The notes below the pieces were generated by a model. That model ran no database searches. It worked only from the letters and a program-made list of their open reading frames with translations, and was not told the DNA's origin. Below are positions 32,849 through 44,155 of a stretch of DNA of 64,000 nt, one piece after another. This stretch comes from Daldinia sp. FL1419 (lineage: Eukaryota; Ascomycota; Sordariomycetes; Xylariales; Hypoxylaceae). Every line of letters begins with the position of its first letter. The first letter of the stretch is position 1. The position numbers and the translations under genes were made by a program. The stretch covers positions 62,001 through 126,000 of the forward strand of contig MU623430.1 in the NCBI GenBank assembly GCA_025201765.1, written 5' to 3'.

Positions 32849-34848
32849 GGATGGCTAAAGAGGTAATTACCAGGTTAGTAGGTACTAGATACTAAATATA
32901 TTAATCTCGGATGGTAATTTCCTATTCCCATAAATTAGACTTAGTAATTTAGTCGCTAGGTAGTTAGCACCTTCTCTTGCTTAACTTCTAATATGAATAC
33001 CTCTTACCTACCTCACTTTATCTATATTCCAAAGAGGAAAGAGCCTAATAGTCTGAAAACCACCCGAGATAAAATGTGAAAATGAGGTAGGTACTAACGG
33101 TGTTCTATCTGGGGTGGACTTGACCTCCCAATTTGAATCCTACCTATGCACATAGTAAAGTCCGTTAAAACGATAGTCCGACAAATTGACTCCACATGTC
33201 CTAGGCTGCTGGACGCCTTGGACTTTCTCGCACAGACCACATTATGGCTGACCGCCGACGCTAGTTCTCGTCATTTACATAGTACAATACAGCAGCATTT
33301 GCTTGTTCCTAGGAAATTCATCTTTCATGTGCCAAAACCAAAACCAACCTAACCTAACTAATCTTCCCCGGTTGCATGTTTCCATCCCCAATCAACATTT
33401 GCAACATTTGCACACCTATTTATCTCTAGGCCAGGGCCAGTTAATGCGCTGCGATGGAGAATGTTTCTGTAACATCAGAAACGCCATTTATATTCTATGC
33501 AGCGTGAATTCGCAATCGGCGCGATCCTAATCCATTTTTGGCGTCTACGTATGTTAGGAGGTATCTAAGCTTGATAACTTAATTCCTTCGCGGATCATGA
33601 CGAGGAGGTCTGGCGTCCATCTATACTGGATCGGATACCGCAAAGGTATTTATTACTACTGGTATGTTGTTTTGTTTTCTATTTACCCCTTTACTTTCGC
33701 TATAGTTAAATGTTTAAATCTATGGCGAGGCTGGTCTATGATGAACGTATATGGTAAAAGGGCGGACTGCAATCATGGAACTTCTGGTTTTGATTTCTAT
33801 AAACCCGCTCTCAAATACAAACAGTGCTATCTATTTGAAAGCGCGTCTTCGACCCCCGCAAACTCCTATATATATGACTCGCCACCCTTAAATTATTGGC
33901 CCGTCTACTTCTTTGGGGAGAAGGTAAAAAAAAAGTTGCAGCAATAGCTGTATGTACCGCTATATAGGAGCCTAGCCTTGCATTATCGCTATAAGGCAGG
34001 GCCAAAGGCTGCGGTGAATATCTCCCTCAGAGCCTAGAGTCTGGAACCCGGACTCTAAGCATCATGATAAGCGAGGTCTGGAATTCGAAGCCGCTGTATC
34101 CTGCAGGTTGATGACTCGAATTAAAAACTGAAAAGATCTGAGACATGCCTCCCATTTTGTTATCCTTTATAAGACGTATATTGTAAATTGCGTCGCGTCT
34201 AACGTACTCTATAGGTCCTCCTTTTTTTAATTGGTGTTTGAAGGTATAAGCTAGGGTATACAACAATCCTTCATCTTTTTAGATAAGACAGCGAGCAACA
34301 TCATAACATCGATTATTCAAGCCACTTTGTTTTTGCAAATTTATTTTCTTTTTTTCTGTCGCTGTCCTTCTTGCTCCCGCCATCTTTTCTACCGAGTTTG
34401 CTTAATATTTTCTCCAGTAAGTATTTAGGTCGAGCCATCTATCCCCCGGCGGTCCATTTTTCAATCCATTTTTATAATCCTTTTTAATTATTCGCCCGGA
34501 TTATCCTTTGGTATATTTTTATTTTTTTTCTATCCTAGCATGGTTTATTTGTGTTTAAATCCTCCAGCAAGCGCACTCCCGATCCCGTTCATTTTATGTT
34601 TATCGGATATTGACTTTTTATTAGAGGTTATTTCCAGTGTAATCACTGAAGATATTTCTTATCATAAGGGTAAAGGCGGCTAAGATGACATGGCTCCGAC
34701 AAAACTCCAGGGAACGAATGCAGGCATCTTATCGCTATTTTCATAAACCCTCACAGCTGCCCGCGTATTGGAACTTAACGAAGCCTCGTTCCTGGCGCAT
34801 GAAGTCATTAGAGGAGTGTATATGATCGGGTCAACCCAAACTTGAGTC

Positions 34849-36927
34849 ATGGAGAATAATCAATACATCTTGCAAAGATGTCAATTCGATGAATGCGACG
34901 CTACCATCTTCATAAAAGGACCCTATTGCACAGCACACACATACGACAGAGACGCATCTATCCCTGCGGCTACCGCAACGTCTTCTGCTTCAAGCCCACA
35001 TCCGGGAAATGGTCACCGTCTACAACAACCCTTACTGCCCAAAAGCAGTCCTATCACTATTACCCCTCAGGTGAGGTCGGGGGATGCTATCACCGTGAGG
35101 ACTCCCCTTCCGGTGACAGGCTCTGTAAATGAGAAGAAGCAATTACCTAGTAAGATGGTGGCGCGAAAAACTGCGGGTGTCGCACTTTCTAACGCGAAGC
35201 ACGAGCCCACAGAAACCCGCAAACCTGAACCTAATCCGCCTTTTTATGATAATTCTACCGAAGATTCTGCCTCTTCGAGTCAGCGACCGCTAAAACGGCA
35301 GCGCCTGTCTCCCGATGCTAATAAAGATGAAGGAGGCGTTCGGCGTCAAGTTTCTTCGTTTCCCGAGAGCGGTTCGTATCATTCTCCGACGATGGCGTCG
35401 ACGAATACCGTTGGGCGTAGCCATGGTCCTGTAGCACCTCCCGACTTTTCTCTTCGGCCAAGGAAAGAAATATCTTCATTGGAGACCCCACCGAGGCCTA
35501 TATCACTGGAAGATCGTTCTATCTCGAAATTTCTATTTAAGAATCGACCACGTAACCAACAGAATCTCTGTGACAATTCTAAGAGCAATCAAATTCCGAC
35601 TCGTGAGATTATAGATCTCACAGAGGACGACGATCGTTACCTTCAACCTTCTAGCAATCTCATCGAGAACTCGAATATTAAAATACAGAAACGTCTGAGT
35701 GACCATATTGAAGGATCGGATGCTCGCCCTAGAAACGACGTTTCCGAGCCAGGATGGAAGGGAGAATCAATAAAGGCACCAACCCCCAGAAGTAAGGACG
35801 CGACTAAATCTCACCAGGATGGTGGGACAGGGCGGAGGGAACAGAGCAGTATACGCAAAATAAGTTCTAATCCTACACCAAGGCCCCTTCTACAGAAGCC
35901 TCACGTCCATATTGCACCGAAGCCTGCGCCAGCGCTACTTTCGCCAGACTCGCAGGTAGTTTCACCTCTTGAAAATCCCGCGATCGTAGCACACCAGAGA
36001 AGTACTCAATCCCAGCAGGAAAACGCGGATGCTGCGAAAACAACTCATATGCCGACAAAGGAAGAGGTGGATGAATATATACGTAAGATTGTGGAAAAGC
36101 CTATTGCACTCCCGAGAAGCCCCAAAATCGATCTAGGCACCCCCCTTCCTCGTTTGAACTCCGAGGAAGTATCCAATCCTAGCCATCGATCCCAGAGTCA
36201 GGCAGAGTCAGATCCTTCAAGCGTGCGGGTGGCAGAGACACGCTCCCCAGAAAAACGCCATCAAGCTGCGCCAAGGCCTACACACTTCATTAGCAATCGG
36301 CACGTAGCAAGGAAGCCTGTCAAGAAACCAGTTAACGAATCAGCACCCGCGCCCATCATCCAAGACCAGCGCTGGAGGCATCTAAATCCGGAAGAGAGAC
36401 GGCAGGTCTGGATATCTAAACACGACCCGGATAAATTTGATTCTTACATTTATGGAAAACTCAACGAGGCTAATAGGCCTGGATCCGCATTGTTTGGGCT
36501 ACCTGAGTATCGGCAGCCTCCACGTCCAACTCGTCCGGCAACACATTTTGGTCACATAGACCCACGCGTTCACTGGACACGTCCCCGCTCTAAGGAGTGG
36601 TACCACCAGAAGCAAAATGAGATTCGCGAACGAGGAACTAGAAAAAGCAACTATGGTCAAGCTGCAGCTCGCGCAGCGAGACGGAGACGAGAAGAGGCTG
36701 ATGACCCGCCTAGGATCGACATACCAGATCGAGTGCGGAACAACCCCACCTGGCTATCTGCTCTAGATGAACTGGATGCGATGGCGGACCAGTATTATAT
36801 CCAAAGGCGCACGGATATTCAAGTTCGCCGGGAAGAAGTCCAGCGGCGAAAGGATATGGAAAGTCAGCTTATGGTTATTGACGAGGATAATGATATTATA
36901 ATGAGAGATCCGACAGAAGCTATTTAA
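34849..36927 (+). CDS. Unknown protein with C-x4-C-x10-C-x2-H finger and SUMO-interacting motif
   Basis: A single exon of 692 aa. Residues 11-30 form a Cys/His knuckle, Cys11-x4-Cys16-x10-Cys27-x2-His30 (CQFDECDATIFIKGPYCTAH), the spacing seen in half of the zf-C3Hc3H fold of KANSL2/INO80D. About 220 residues of Ser/Pro/Arg-rich, presumably disordered sequence follow. At 254-262 IIDLTEDDD matches a consensus SUMO-interacting motif (hydrophobic core plus acidic tail). The C-terminal about 190 residues (from ERRQVWISKHDP) are better ordered, with an Arg/Glu helical patch (ARAARRRREEADD). A nuclear or chromatin function is inference from finger, SIM and basic content. Lies downstream of a 4-kb gene-poor region and convergent with the aconitase gene. 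No family name given. Confidence 0.72.
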   Translation: MENNQYILQRCQFDECDATIFIKGPYCTAHTYDRDASIPAATATSSASSPHPGNGHRLQQPLLPKSSPITITPQVRSGDAITVRTPLPVTGSVNEKKQLPSKMVARKTAGVALSNAKHEPTETRKPEPNPPFYDNSTEDSASSSQRPLKRQRLSPDANKDEGGVRRQVSSFPESGSYHSPTMASTNTVGRSHGPVAPPDFSLRPRKEISSLETPPRPISLEDRSISKFLFKNRPRNQQNLCDNSKSNQIPTREIIDLTEDDDRYLQPSSNLIENSNIKIQKRLSDHIEGSDARPRNDVSEPGWKGESIKAPTPRSKDATKSHQDGGTGRREQSSIRKISSNPTPRPLLQKPHVHIAPKPAPALLSPDSQVVSPLENPAIVAHQRSTQSQQENADAAKTTHMPTKEEVDEYIRKIVEKPIALPRSPKIDLGTPLPRLNSEEVSNPSHRSQSQAESDPSSVRVAETRSPEKRHQAAPRPTHFISNRHVARKPVKKPVNESAPAPIIQDQRWRHLNPEERRQVWISKHDPDKFDSYIYGKLNEANRPGSALFGLPEYRQPPRPTRPATHFGHIDPRVHWTRPRSKEWYHQKQNEIRERGTRKSNYGQAAARAARRRREEADDPPRIDIPDRVRNNPTWLSALDELDAMADQYYIQRRTDIQVRREEVQRRKDMESQLMVIDEDNDIIMRDPTEAI

Positions 36928-37825
36928 AGATTCTGAAAACTACGCTATGATTCCACGTAGGTGTCTACCCTAACTAGCTTCCTACAAAGCTAGATATCTA
37001 AAATAGTTTGGGGCGCACATGCCTATATAAAATTTGGTTGGCGCCATCATAAAATAGCTGAATGCTTAGTGATATGAACAACGTGCATTTTAGGAGAAGG
37101 AAGAGAGCATTGCCTAAATCAATACCGCATAGGTACCTTGATTATATTTAAGATACTGTATAATTTGTCCCCATGCTTATATGGCAAATATATTATCCGT
37201 ACGGTATTAGTACGTAGAAAATATTTGACGTGACTAGTAGTATTAAGTGAAGTTGTTGCCTCACGAGATATATCCCACTTTTATAATCTTATTATAGTCG
37301 ACTTTGACGAGGAGCTCAGCATCTACCTGATGATTACTAACCCGCCATTTCATAGAAGCATTAATTCAACTAGAAGCACAACGGTAATAATTTCCGCGTT
37401 ACGTACCATTCTAGAGTGATGGCAGTAGAAATTCGAGGCTATACCTAGTATCTTAGTCGCCGGAGTCTTTATACTATAACCACACGCAATACTACCTAAC
37501 CGTAGGAACCTATAAGCACTATTATTACCTATAGAGTAATCAGCTACATACATCCTAGGTTCAAAATTTGGTTTAAATACTTTATTGCCTATAGGATTCC
37601 AGCGTTTAAATATTCATCACCCGCGAAACAACTAGTTCCAATGTTTGCGTTGTCTTTGAAATGTATCTTTCTCTCTTCTTTATATACGTTAGGTACTTTG
37701 GACTTTTTATATCCTACCGCCAAGTGCGCCCATCTATAGCTTCATTTTATGAACATTGACACTACGTGTGATATCGTTAGGCACGTAAAATAATAATTTT
37801 TTTGATCCATCTCCAAATCTAGGTA
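36928..37825. other. Convergent intergenic
   Basis: 3' regions of the zinc-finger/SIM gene and the aconitase gene. AT-rich; CCTAGG palindrome at 37554. No gene seen. Confidence 0.55.
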
Positions 37826-40282
37826 TCACCTCTTAGACAGCAGATTCAATGCACTCCCTGCAAGAATGAAGCCTGCCTGGTCCTTGCTAACAGCGTGCTT
37901 CGTCTTGATAAGAACTTCCTCCCCGGTCTTATGTTTCTTCACCTTAAGCGCCACCTCGCCCTTGCCTCCATTTTGTAACATTTCGTATAAACCAATCGTA
38001 GACACCTCGTCACCTGCACCAATCTTGTCGTAGTCGGCCTCGTCGGCAAACGTTAGCGGAACAACGCCCTGCTTCTTAAGGTTCGTCTCGTGAATGCGAG
38101 CGAAGCTCTTACAAAGCACAATCCTGGCGCCCAGATACCGCGGCTGGAGCGCTGCGTGTTCTCGTGCGCTTCCTTCTCCATAATTGTGCTCCGCCACTAC
38201 CAACCATGGCTGTGCGGCCTCTCTCCAGCGCTTGCCCAATTCGGGAATGGTATGTTTAGAACCATCCAGATCGTAGGCGACGTTAACTTCGCCAGTTTCG
38301 GCGTTAATTGCAGTATTGAGGGTGTTTTCGCTAATATTGGGAAGATGGCCCTTGTACTTCAACCAAGGGCCGGCAGCGGATATAGTGTCTGTTGTGCATT
38401 TACCCGTAATTTTGACTAATACGCGAAGACCAGAAAGCTCGGAGGCGGGGAAGGGCTCGAAGGGTTCTAAAAGGGCAAGACGCTCCGAGGTGGGCGAAAT
38501 AGCTACGTTGACGGACGCATCGGGGGCTTGCTTTAGTGGTCGGAATTCTGGTCGGGCGGCCTCAAACGGTTGAGCCGGGATCTCGAAACCCGAGGGAGGT
38601 GAGAATCTGAATCCTTTCCCGGATGGAGTAGGGAGCGAGTCGGTCATGGGGTTGAACGTGGTAGTGCCTGCAAAAGTCATGGCGGTGACGATTTCGGGTG
38701 ATGCAAGGAAGTTCATCGTGTCGGGGTTTCCATCGTTGCGACCGCGAAAGTTACGGTTATACGAGGTGAGGATGGCATTGGGGGTTCCCTTGTCAACACC
38801 GTCGTGGCGCTTCCATTGTCCAATACAAGGGCCGCAGGCATTCGAAAGGAGAGTACCACCAGCTTCCTTAAACGTATCCAGAGGGCCATCTCGTCGCAAG
38901 GTTTCTCTAATTTGGTCACTTCCCGGGGTGATATAAAAATCCGATGCCGGCTTCAAACCAGCCTCCATCGCTTCGCGAACCATGCCCTCTACACGGGTCA
39001 TATCTTCGTAGGAACTATTCGTGCAACTTCCGATCAGACCAGCTGATAACTTGTCAGGCCAATTTTGTTCCTGTACTGTTTGCTTGAACTGAGATAACGG
39101 CGTAGATAGATCAGGGGTGAAGGGTCCGTTAATATGAGGCTCCAATTTAGATAGATCGATAGTGATAACCTCGTCATATTTCGCACCTGTATCCGCCCTG
39201 AGCTGAACGATATCGGAGAATTTCTTCGCTTCCCTTGCTGCATCGTGTCGGTGTGTCGCCTCCAGGTATCTCACGTGAGCAGCATTAAAGGGGAAAATAG
39301 AAGTTGTTGCACCAACTTCGGCGCCCATATTACATATTGTTGAAGCACCAGTACAGCTAAGGGTCTCTACACCGGGCCCAAAATACTCAATAATGAATCC
39401 AGTGGCTCCACGTACCGTCAGCTGCCCTGCCAGATTAAGGATGACATCCTTTGGTGCAGCCCAACCACTGAGTTTGCCCTTGAGCTCTACACCTAAGATA
39501 CGAGGGGCTTTGAGTTCCCATGGAGCACCAACAAGAGCTTCGACAGCATCAGCACCGCCGACACCAATCGCTATAGTGGAGAGGCCACCGGCGTTAGGGG
39601 TATGGCTGTCAGTGCCTAGCATCATGAGACCGGGGGCGGCGTAGTTTTCCAAAACACTCTGGTGAATAATACCAGCACCGGGAGGCCAGAATTCGATTCC
39701 GTACTTCTTGGCTGCGGATTCCAAGAAGTCGAACACCTCTTGATTCATCTTGATTCCCGACTCCAAATCGGATTGTGCGCCTCGTTCGCCGACGATTAAG
39801 TGATCGCAGTGAATACTAGCAGGGATGGCAGTCGAGGGAAGATTGCAGGTCATGAACTGCAAAAGGGCCATTTGTGCTGAGGCATCTTGCATAGCGACTC
39901 GATCAGGCTTTAGTTTAAGATTCGCGGTTCCTCGAATATCTCGTCCACCATTTGTATTAGTCGTGAGTGATTCTTCGACGTTATCTAAATGACTATAGAG
40001 AATCTTCTCGGCCAGGGTGAGGGCGGCACCCTTTCCCAGAACCTCTTTTACTTTCTCATAGTTCTTGACTAATTTGAGGTACGGTGGTATTCTCGGGTTC
40101 GAAGTGTCGAATGTGGGCGTCGCAAAGGTACGTGTTAGAGGGATGCGTCCTTGATAATTTCTAGTTAGGAGTCCCTGGGATACGATATTAATTCGGGAAT
40201 TCGATCAAGTCATAAGAGGTATGAATATCATACGTACCCGAAGAGGTGTGCCCCGACGGCACAAGAGATTAGCTGTCCTCAT
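37826..40282 (-). CDS. Mitochondrial aconitase, Aco2-type paralogue
   Basis: Exons on the minus strand, 40238-40282 and 37826-40174 (797 aa); the 63-nt intron follows the 15-codon first exon. The N-terminus is Arg-rich (MRTANLLCRRGTPLR..NYQGRIPLTRTFA) and acts as a mitochondrial presequence. The [4Fe-4S] ligands are Cys399 (GLIGSCTNSS), Cys462 and Cys465 (NACGPCIGQW), with the canonical spacing of 63 and 3. The catalytic loop YGEGSAREHAAL and substrate loop GTDSHTPNAGG are intact, so activity is expected. Motifs such as EFWPPGAGIIHQSV and GFIIEYFGPGVETLS resemble the fungal second aconitase (yeast Aco2, Aspergillus AcoB) rather than the main TCA-cycle enzyme. Yeast Aco2 dehydrates homocitrate for lysine synthesis; that role here is inferred. 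Confidence 0.9.
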
Positions 40283-41448
40283 CCTTTTTTATTAGCATCG
40301 CAGAAGCAAAAGCACGCGACAAGAAATACTTTAGCAAAGAAGGAAAAAAAAGAAAAAAAAAATGCACAAAATTCATTGCGACAATTGACAATTGACAAAT
40401 TTTGATTGGACCGCACAAAAAGTTACTTGCGATGCCGGAGAAGGTGGGGGCAATAGGTAACCTCTTAGTAACTTACTTGGTAGGACTCCCTGTAAAATCC
40501 GGGGTACAGCAGGGTGCCTATCGCTAAATGAAAGTACAGTGCAAATATCACCGATGACGTATCAATGTACCTATATTATGTACCTATTAATGGGAACTCA
40601 AAAATCGGAGGATATTTATTTTTAATTTATCGATTTGAACTAAAGCTGTAGCTTTTGCTTTCTTTGCTTTCTATATAACTACGAAGCATCGTACTAACAT
40701 AGGTGCCTATCTATATCCAATTATAACGTCAGTCAACTATTATCTTATTTCGTAGCTCTTATAGGACTTTTACATCATGAGCTATTCTCACTCTAAAAGG
40801 TGCGTACAGAAATAAAAAAGCAGACTTTTTCGATAGGCAACATGAATCAAATCACTTATTAATAAAGTATTCGAAAGGTGAATTCCATTATTCGGTCTAT
40901 ATAATACCGGACTTCAGGGATTTACCGAACATTTTCCCGCCTTACAGAAAAGCCTCCTCATTATCCTTGCTGAAGCCATCGTCTTCCAATGCCAAGCAGT
41001 CGTATTTTATACCGGTCCAGGATGTATTAGGATGGACCGCCGTCTACGTCCGCTTGGGTTCCCCGCCGCCTCCGCATGCTTGACCCCGAATTGCTCTTCA
41101 TTATGGGCAAACAAGCGTAGAGAAACAAGAGCCGGTACTAAACCACGTGTGCCTAGACAGCCAACCATGTAGCGCACGAGGTATAGGCCGATGGAAGGGC
41201 CGACGCACCTGATTGAGTATCGACTAGCCATCGGTTTGGTCCCATGACACGACCGTGATATCCTCACACTGGATTCGCCGTAAATATTTGTTTCCAGCCG
41301 CTATCATACGAGTTGGAGAGTGTTGAAATATATCTAGGTAGGCCAAGACTCCAAGTAGAAACTGGGATATATCAATCATAAATATCCTTTATATTGGGCG
41401 CATATACATGCTCCAGATTCAAGCTTCCTTCAATCATCACGAATCATA
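40283..41448. promoter_or_regulatory. Divergent promoter region, aconitase / GH3
   Basis: A 1.17-kb gap between divergent starts. AT-rich, A-rich tract at 40343-40365. A minus-strand frame at 41007-41267 is judged spurious. No specific operator recognised. Confidence 0.45.
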
Positions 41449-43332
41449 ATGAGTAATCGTTTAGTGGTCTTGTTGACATTGTTAGTATTGCCACTCAATG
41501 GATTCTGTTCCAACACGCCGCCTAGCCCTAAACGATGGTTCTTCGGTTATGAGGCAAACAACAACACAGAAATCCCGGCCTATCAGGATTCTTCTCTACG
41601 TATTAACGACAGGGTTGAGGATCTCCTTCAGCGGATGACCCTCGAAGAGAAGGCTGGTCAGATGTTTCATGCAATGCTGTTTATGGGTCCCAATGGCACG
41701 CTGGATCAAGGGAGCGACGACGCTCTTCGTAACAGCACCGACTTTATGATCGGCGAGCAATTCTTAACACATTTTAATCTCGTCGGTGATATTACCGATG
41801 CGCGACAAACGGCTGAGTTCTACAACCATGTCCAGCGACGAGCTCGAGAAACCCGCCTAGGCATTCCCGTGACCCTATCGTCCGATCCTCGACATCACTT
41901 CACCGAGAATATTGGGACTGGGTTTAACGCAGGTCGCTTCTCTCAATGGCCCGAGACTTTGGGACTAGCTGCACTTCGGGATGCTAACCTAGTTCGAATG
42001 TTTGCTGAAATCGCTCGCAAAGAATATCTCGCTGTTGGCTTACGCGCTGCGCTACATCCCCAGGTGGACCTGACGACAGAGCCGCGGTGGGCACGGATCG
42101 CCGGTACCTTCGGCGAGGATGCAAACTTGACTGCTGAGCTCCTTACAGCGTACATCAAAGGCTTCCAAGGAGAGAAGTTCGGCCCCACCTCCGTCAGCAC
42201 CGTGACGAAGCATTTCCCTGGCGGAGGACCGATGGAAAACGGCGAAGATAGCCATTTTGTCTATGGGAAGAACGAAACCTACCCTGGTAATAACTTGAAC
42301 TACCATATTATGCCCTTCAAAGCTGCAATTGCCGCGGGTGCCCGCCAAATGATGCCGTACTATAGTCGTCCAATTGGTACTCGATATGAGCCCGTGGGCT
42401 TTTCGTTCAACAAGGGGATCGTCACGGACCTTCTGCGGGACGAGTTAGGGTTTGAAGGCATCGTAGTAACTGACTGGGGTTTGATTACCGATACCTACAT
42501 CGCCGGCCAATACATGCCTGCTCGAGCATGGGGAGTGGAGAACTTATCGGAGCTGGAACGGGCGGCGCGGATACTCGAAGCTGGATGCGACCAATTCGGT
42601 GGTGAAACACGCCCTGAGCTGATCGTACAACTAGTCCAGGAAGGAATCATAAGTAAGGAACGCCTTGACGCATCCGTGCGAAAGCTTTTGCGCGAAAAAT
42701 TTATCCTGGGGCTATTCGAAAACCCATTCGTCGACCCCGAGGCTGCCGTGCGGGTTGTCGGAAACGACTATTTCGTACGACTGGGGAATGAGGCCCAGCG
42801 CCGCTCGTATACACTACTTACCAATAAGAACGATACTCTACCTCTTCGTAATGTTGGGTTGGGAACTAAGTTCTATATCGAAGGCTTCAATGCGACATTA
42901 TTACAGAATAGGGGTTACGACATAGTGGACAAGCCACAGGACGCCAATTACGCTCTTCTACGACTAGCGGCCCCTTACGAGTCGCGCCCCGGCGGCTTTG
43001 AGTCGGGATTCCACGCCGGTTCGCTTGAATTCCCTGCCGAAGAACGGGAGCGGCAAGCTAGCATATACTCAACGGCGCCAACTATAGTCGATATGATGCT
43101 CGACCGGCCGGCTGCGGTACCAGAAGTTGCGGATCAAGCGGTAGCCATGCTAGCTAGCTTTGGAAGTAGTTCTGAGGCGTTCCTTGATGTCGTATTCGGC
43201 ATTGCTGAGCCTGAAGGAAAACTACCATATGACTTACCGCGGTCTAATGTAGCTGTAGAAGAAGCTATGGAAGATGTGCCGTTTGATACTAAGGACCCCG
43301 TGTTTCGATTCGGGCACGGGTTGAAATACTAG
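41449..43332 (+). CDS. Secreted GH3 glycoside hydrolase
   Basis: A single-exon gene of 627 aa. Residues 1-20 form a signal peptide (hydrophobic LVVLLTLLVLPLNGF), so it is secreted. GH3 N-terminal barrel: LLQRMTLEEKAGQM (near residue 60), KHFPGGGP (about 258-265, with the Lys-His pair), and GIVVTDWGLITD with nucleophile Asp342. The second domain ends LPYDLPRS and FRFGHGLKY, typical GH3 C-terminal sandwich elements. At 627 residues it lacks the FnIII-type domain of many fungal beta-glucosidases. The KHFPGGGP and YYSRPIG features belong to a subfamily well represented in bacteria. Predicted to release glucose or xylose from beta-glycosides. The absence of introns fits transfer or intron loss; neither is proven. 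Confidence 0.85.
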   Translation: MSNRLVVLLTLLVLPLNGFCSNTPPSPKRWFFGYEANNNTEIPAYQDSSLRINDRVEDLLQRMTLEEKAGQMFHAMLFMGPNGTLDQGSDDALRNSTDFMIGEQFLTHFNLVGDITDARQTAEFYNHVQRRARETRLGIPVTLSSDPRHHFTENIGTGFNAGRFSQWPETLGLAALRDANLVRMFAEIARKEYLAVGLRAALHPQVDLTTEPRWARIAGTFGEDANLTAELLTAYIKGFQGEKFGPTSVSTVTKHFPGGGPMENGEDSHFVYGKNETYPGNNLNYHIMPFKAAIAAGARQMMPYYSRPIGTRYEPVGFSFNKGIVTDLLRDELGFEGIVVTDWGLITDTYIAGQYMPARAWGVENLSELERAARILEAGCDQFGGETRPELIVQLVQEGIISKERLDASVRKLLREKFILGLFENPFVDPEAAVRVVGNDYFVRLGNEAQRRSYTLLTNKNDTLPLRNVGLGTKFYIEGFNATLLQNRGYDIVDKPQDANYALLRLAAPYESRPGGFESGFHAGSLEFPAEERERQASIYSTAPTIVDMMLDRPAAVPEVADQAVAMLASFGSSSEAFLDVVFGIAEPEGKLPYDLPRSNVAVEEAMEDVPFDTKDPVFRFGHGLKY

Positions 43333-44155
43333 GATCGGTGTAGATAGGTATCAGGTAAGCCAACGATGGGAAAATGGATACCGCGATTTTTTTCAGCAGA
43401 AAATCTAATGATGTTTGAGCAAATCCATCTTCTTTGCTTCCCTTGGTTACGCGTGAATATCTAAGAATTTAGTTGAGTAACCTCAACGGCACGCGATTAT
43501 GGGAAATCGCGTGTTTAATATTAGATCCACGGCTACTATCCCTTCACTATTCACCTACGCACATCATCATGCCAGACTTTACCTGCTTGGCAGTAATTTT
43601 TGCTATATATGGATAGTACTTAGTGGACTTAGTTTTAGTTTGCACATAATCATCTCAGACCATCGTCGTTGAGAGACTGGACTTATGTTCCTAAATCATT
43701 TTCGAAGTCTTTCACCTACTATGCAGCTAAGCCTAGCAAGGAGTCCGAGGAAGTTCTCTGAATTGTTTTCTAGGAGGGAAGAAGGGGGGGGGATAGGGGA
43801 ATCTTAATCGGAAGTTGTGGTCTGCCGTCATATATTTGTGCGATATGAAATGTCCTCGATGGTCTCCCTGACCGTAGAAACCGAGTACTCGAACTTGCTA
43901 TATACTTGAAGTCTTATGTTATGAAGTACGCCACTAGTATCGGAAAGACAATTTCCTGGATATCATCTAATGTTGACTGACATTTGACAATTTTATTTGT
44001 TGACTTGGGAACGATTTTCCGGAGACAACTTGAGCAACGTCCGGTTTGAGTGTTTCAGACGTTTTCGTACTGTGACACATAAAAGTTATCTGCTGCTTGC
44101 CACCGAACGCCAAGATATTAACCTAGATTCATCTTCATAATCCTAAGTCGTCAAA
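43333..44155. other. Intergenic, no gene recognised
   Basis: 3' region of GH3 and promoter of the bZIP gene. A G-run occurs at about 43777-43790. Nothing else seen. Confidence 0.55.

Larger units (their letters stand above)
30729..34848. other. AT-rich gene-poor region with repeats and a possible gene relic
   Basis: About 4.1 kb without a clear gene. A plus-strand frame open from 30927 to 31268 (see separate entry) may be a relic. Simple repeats lie at 32647-32680, 32814-32848 and 33072-33088. A CCTAGG palindrome is at 33308 and a hairpin at 34034-34055. The final 500 bases, with T- and CT-rich tracts, are likely promoter of the zinc-finger/SIM gene. AT richness could reflect repeat-induced point mutation, but I see no transposon coding fragments. 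Confidence 0.5.

Noticed and set aside
33597..33947. 116-codon plus-strand frame rich in Tyr, Trp and Phe
   Set aside because: AT-rich sequence translated by chance; no motif.
34034..34055. Hairpin AGAGTC...GACTCT near a CAT triplet, considered as a tRNA
   Set aside because: The loop is not a T-loop, no D-arm or acceptor stem can be paired; not a tRNA.
30729..34848. RIP-degraded transposon
   Set aside because: The AT richness fits, but I see no transposase, reverse transcriptase fragment or terminal repeats.
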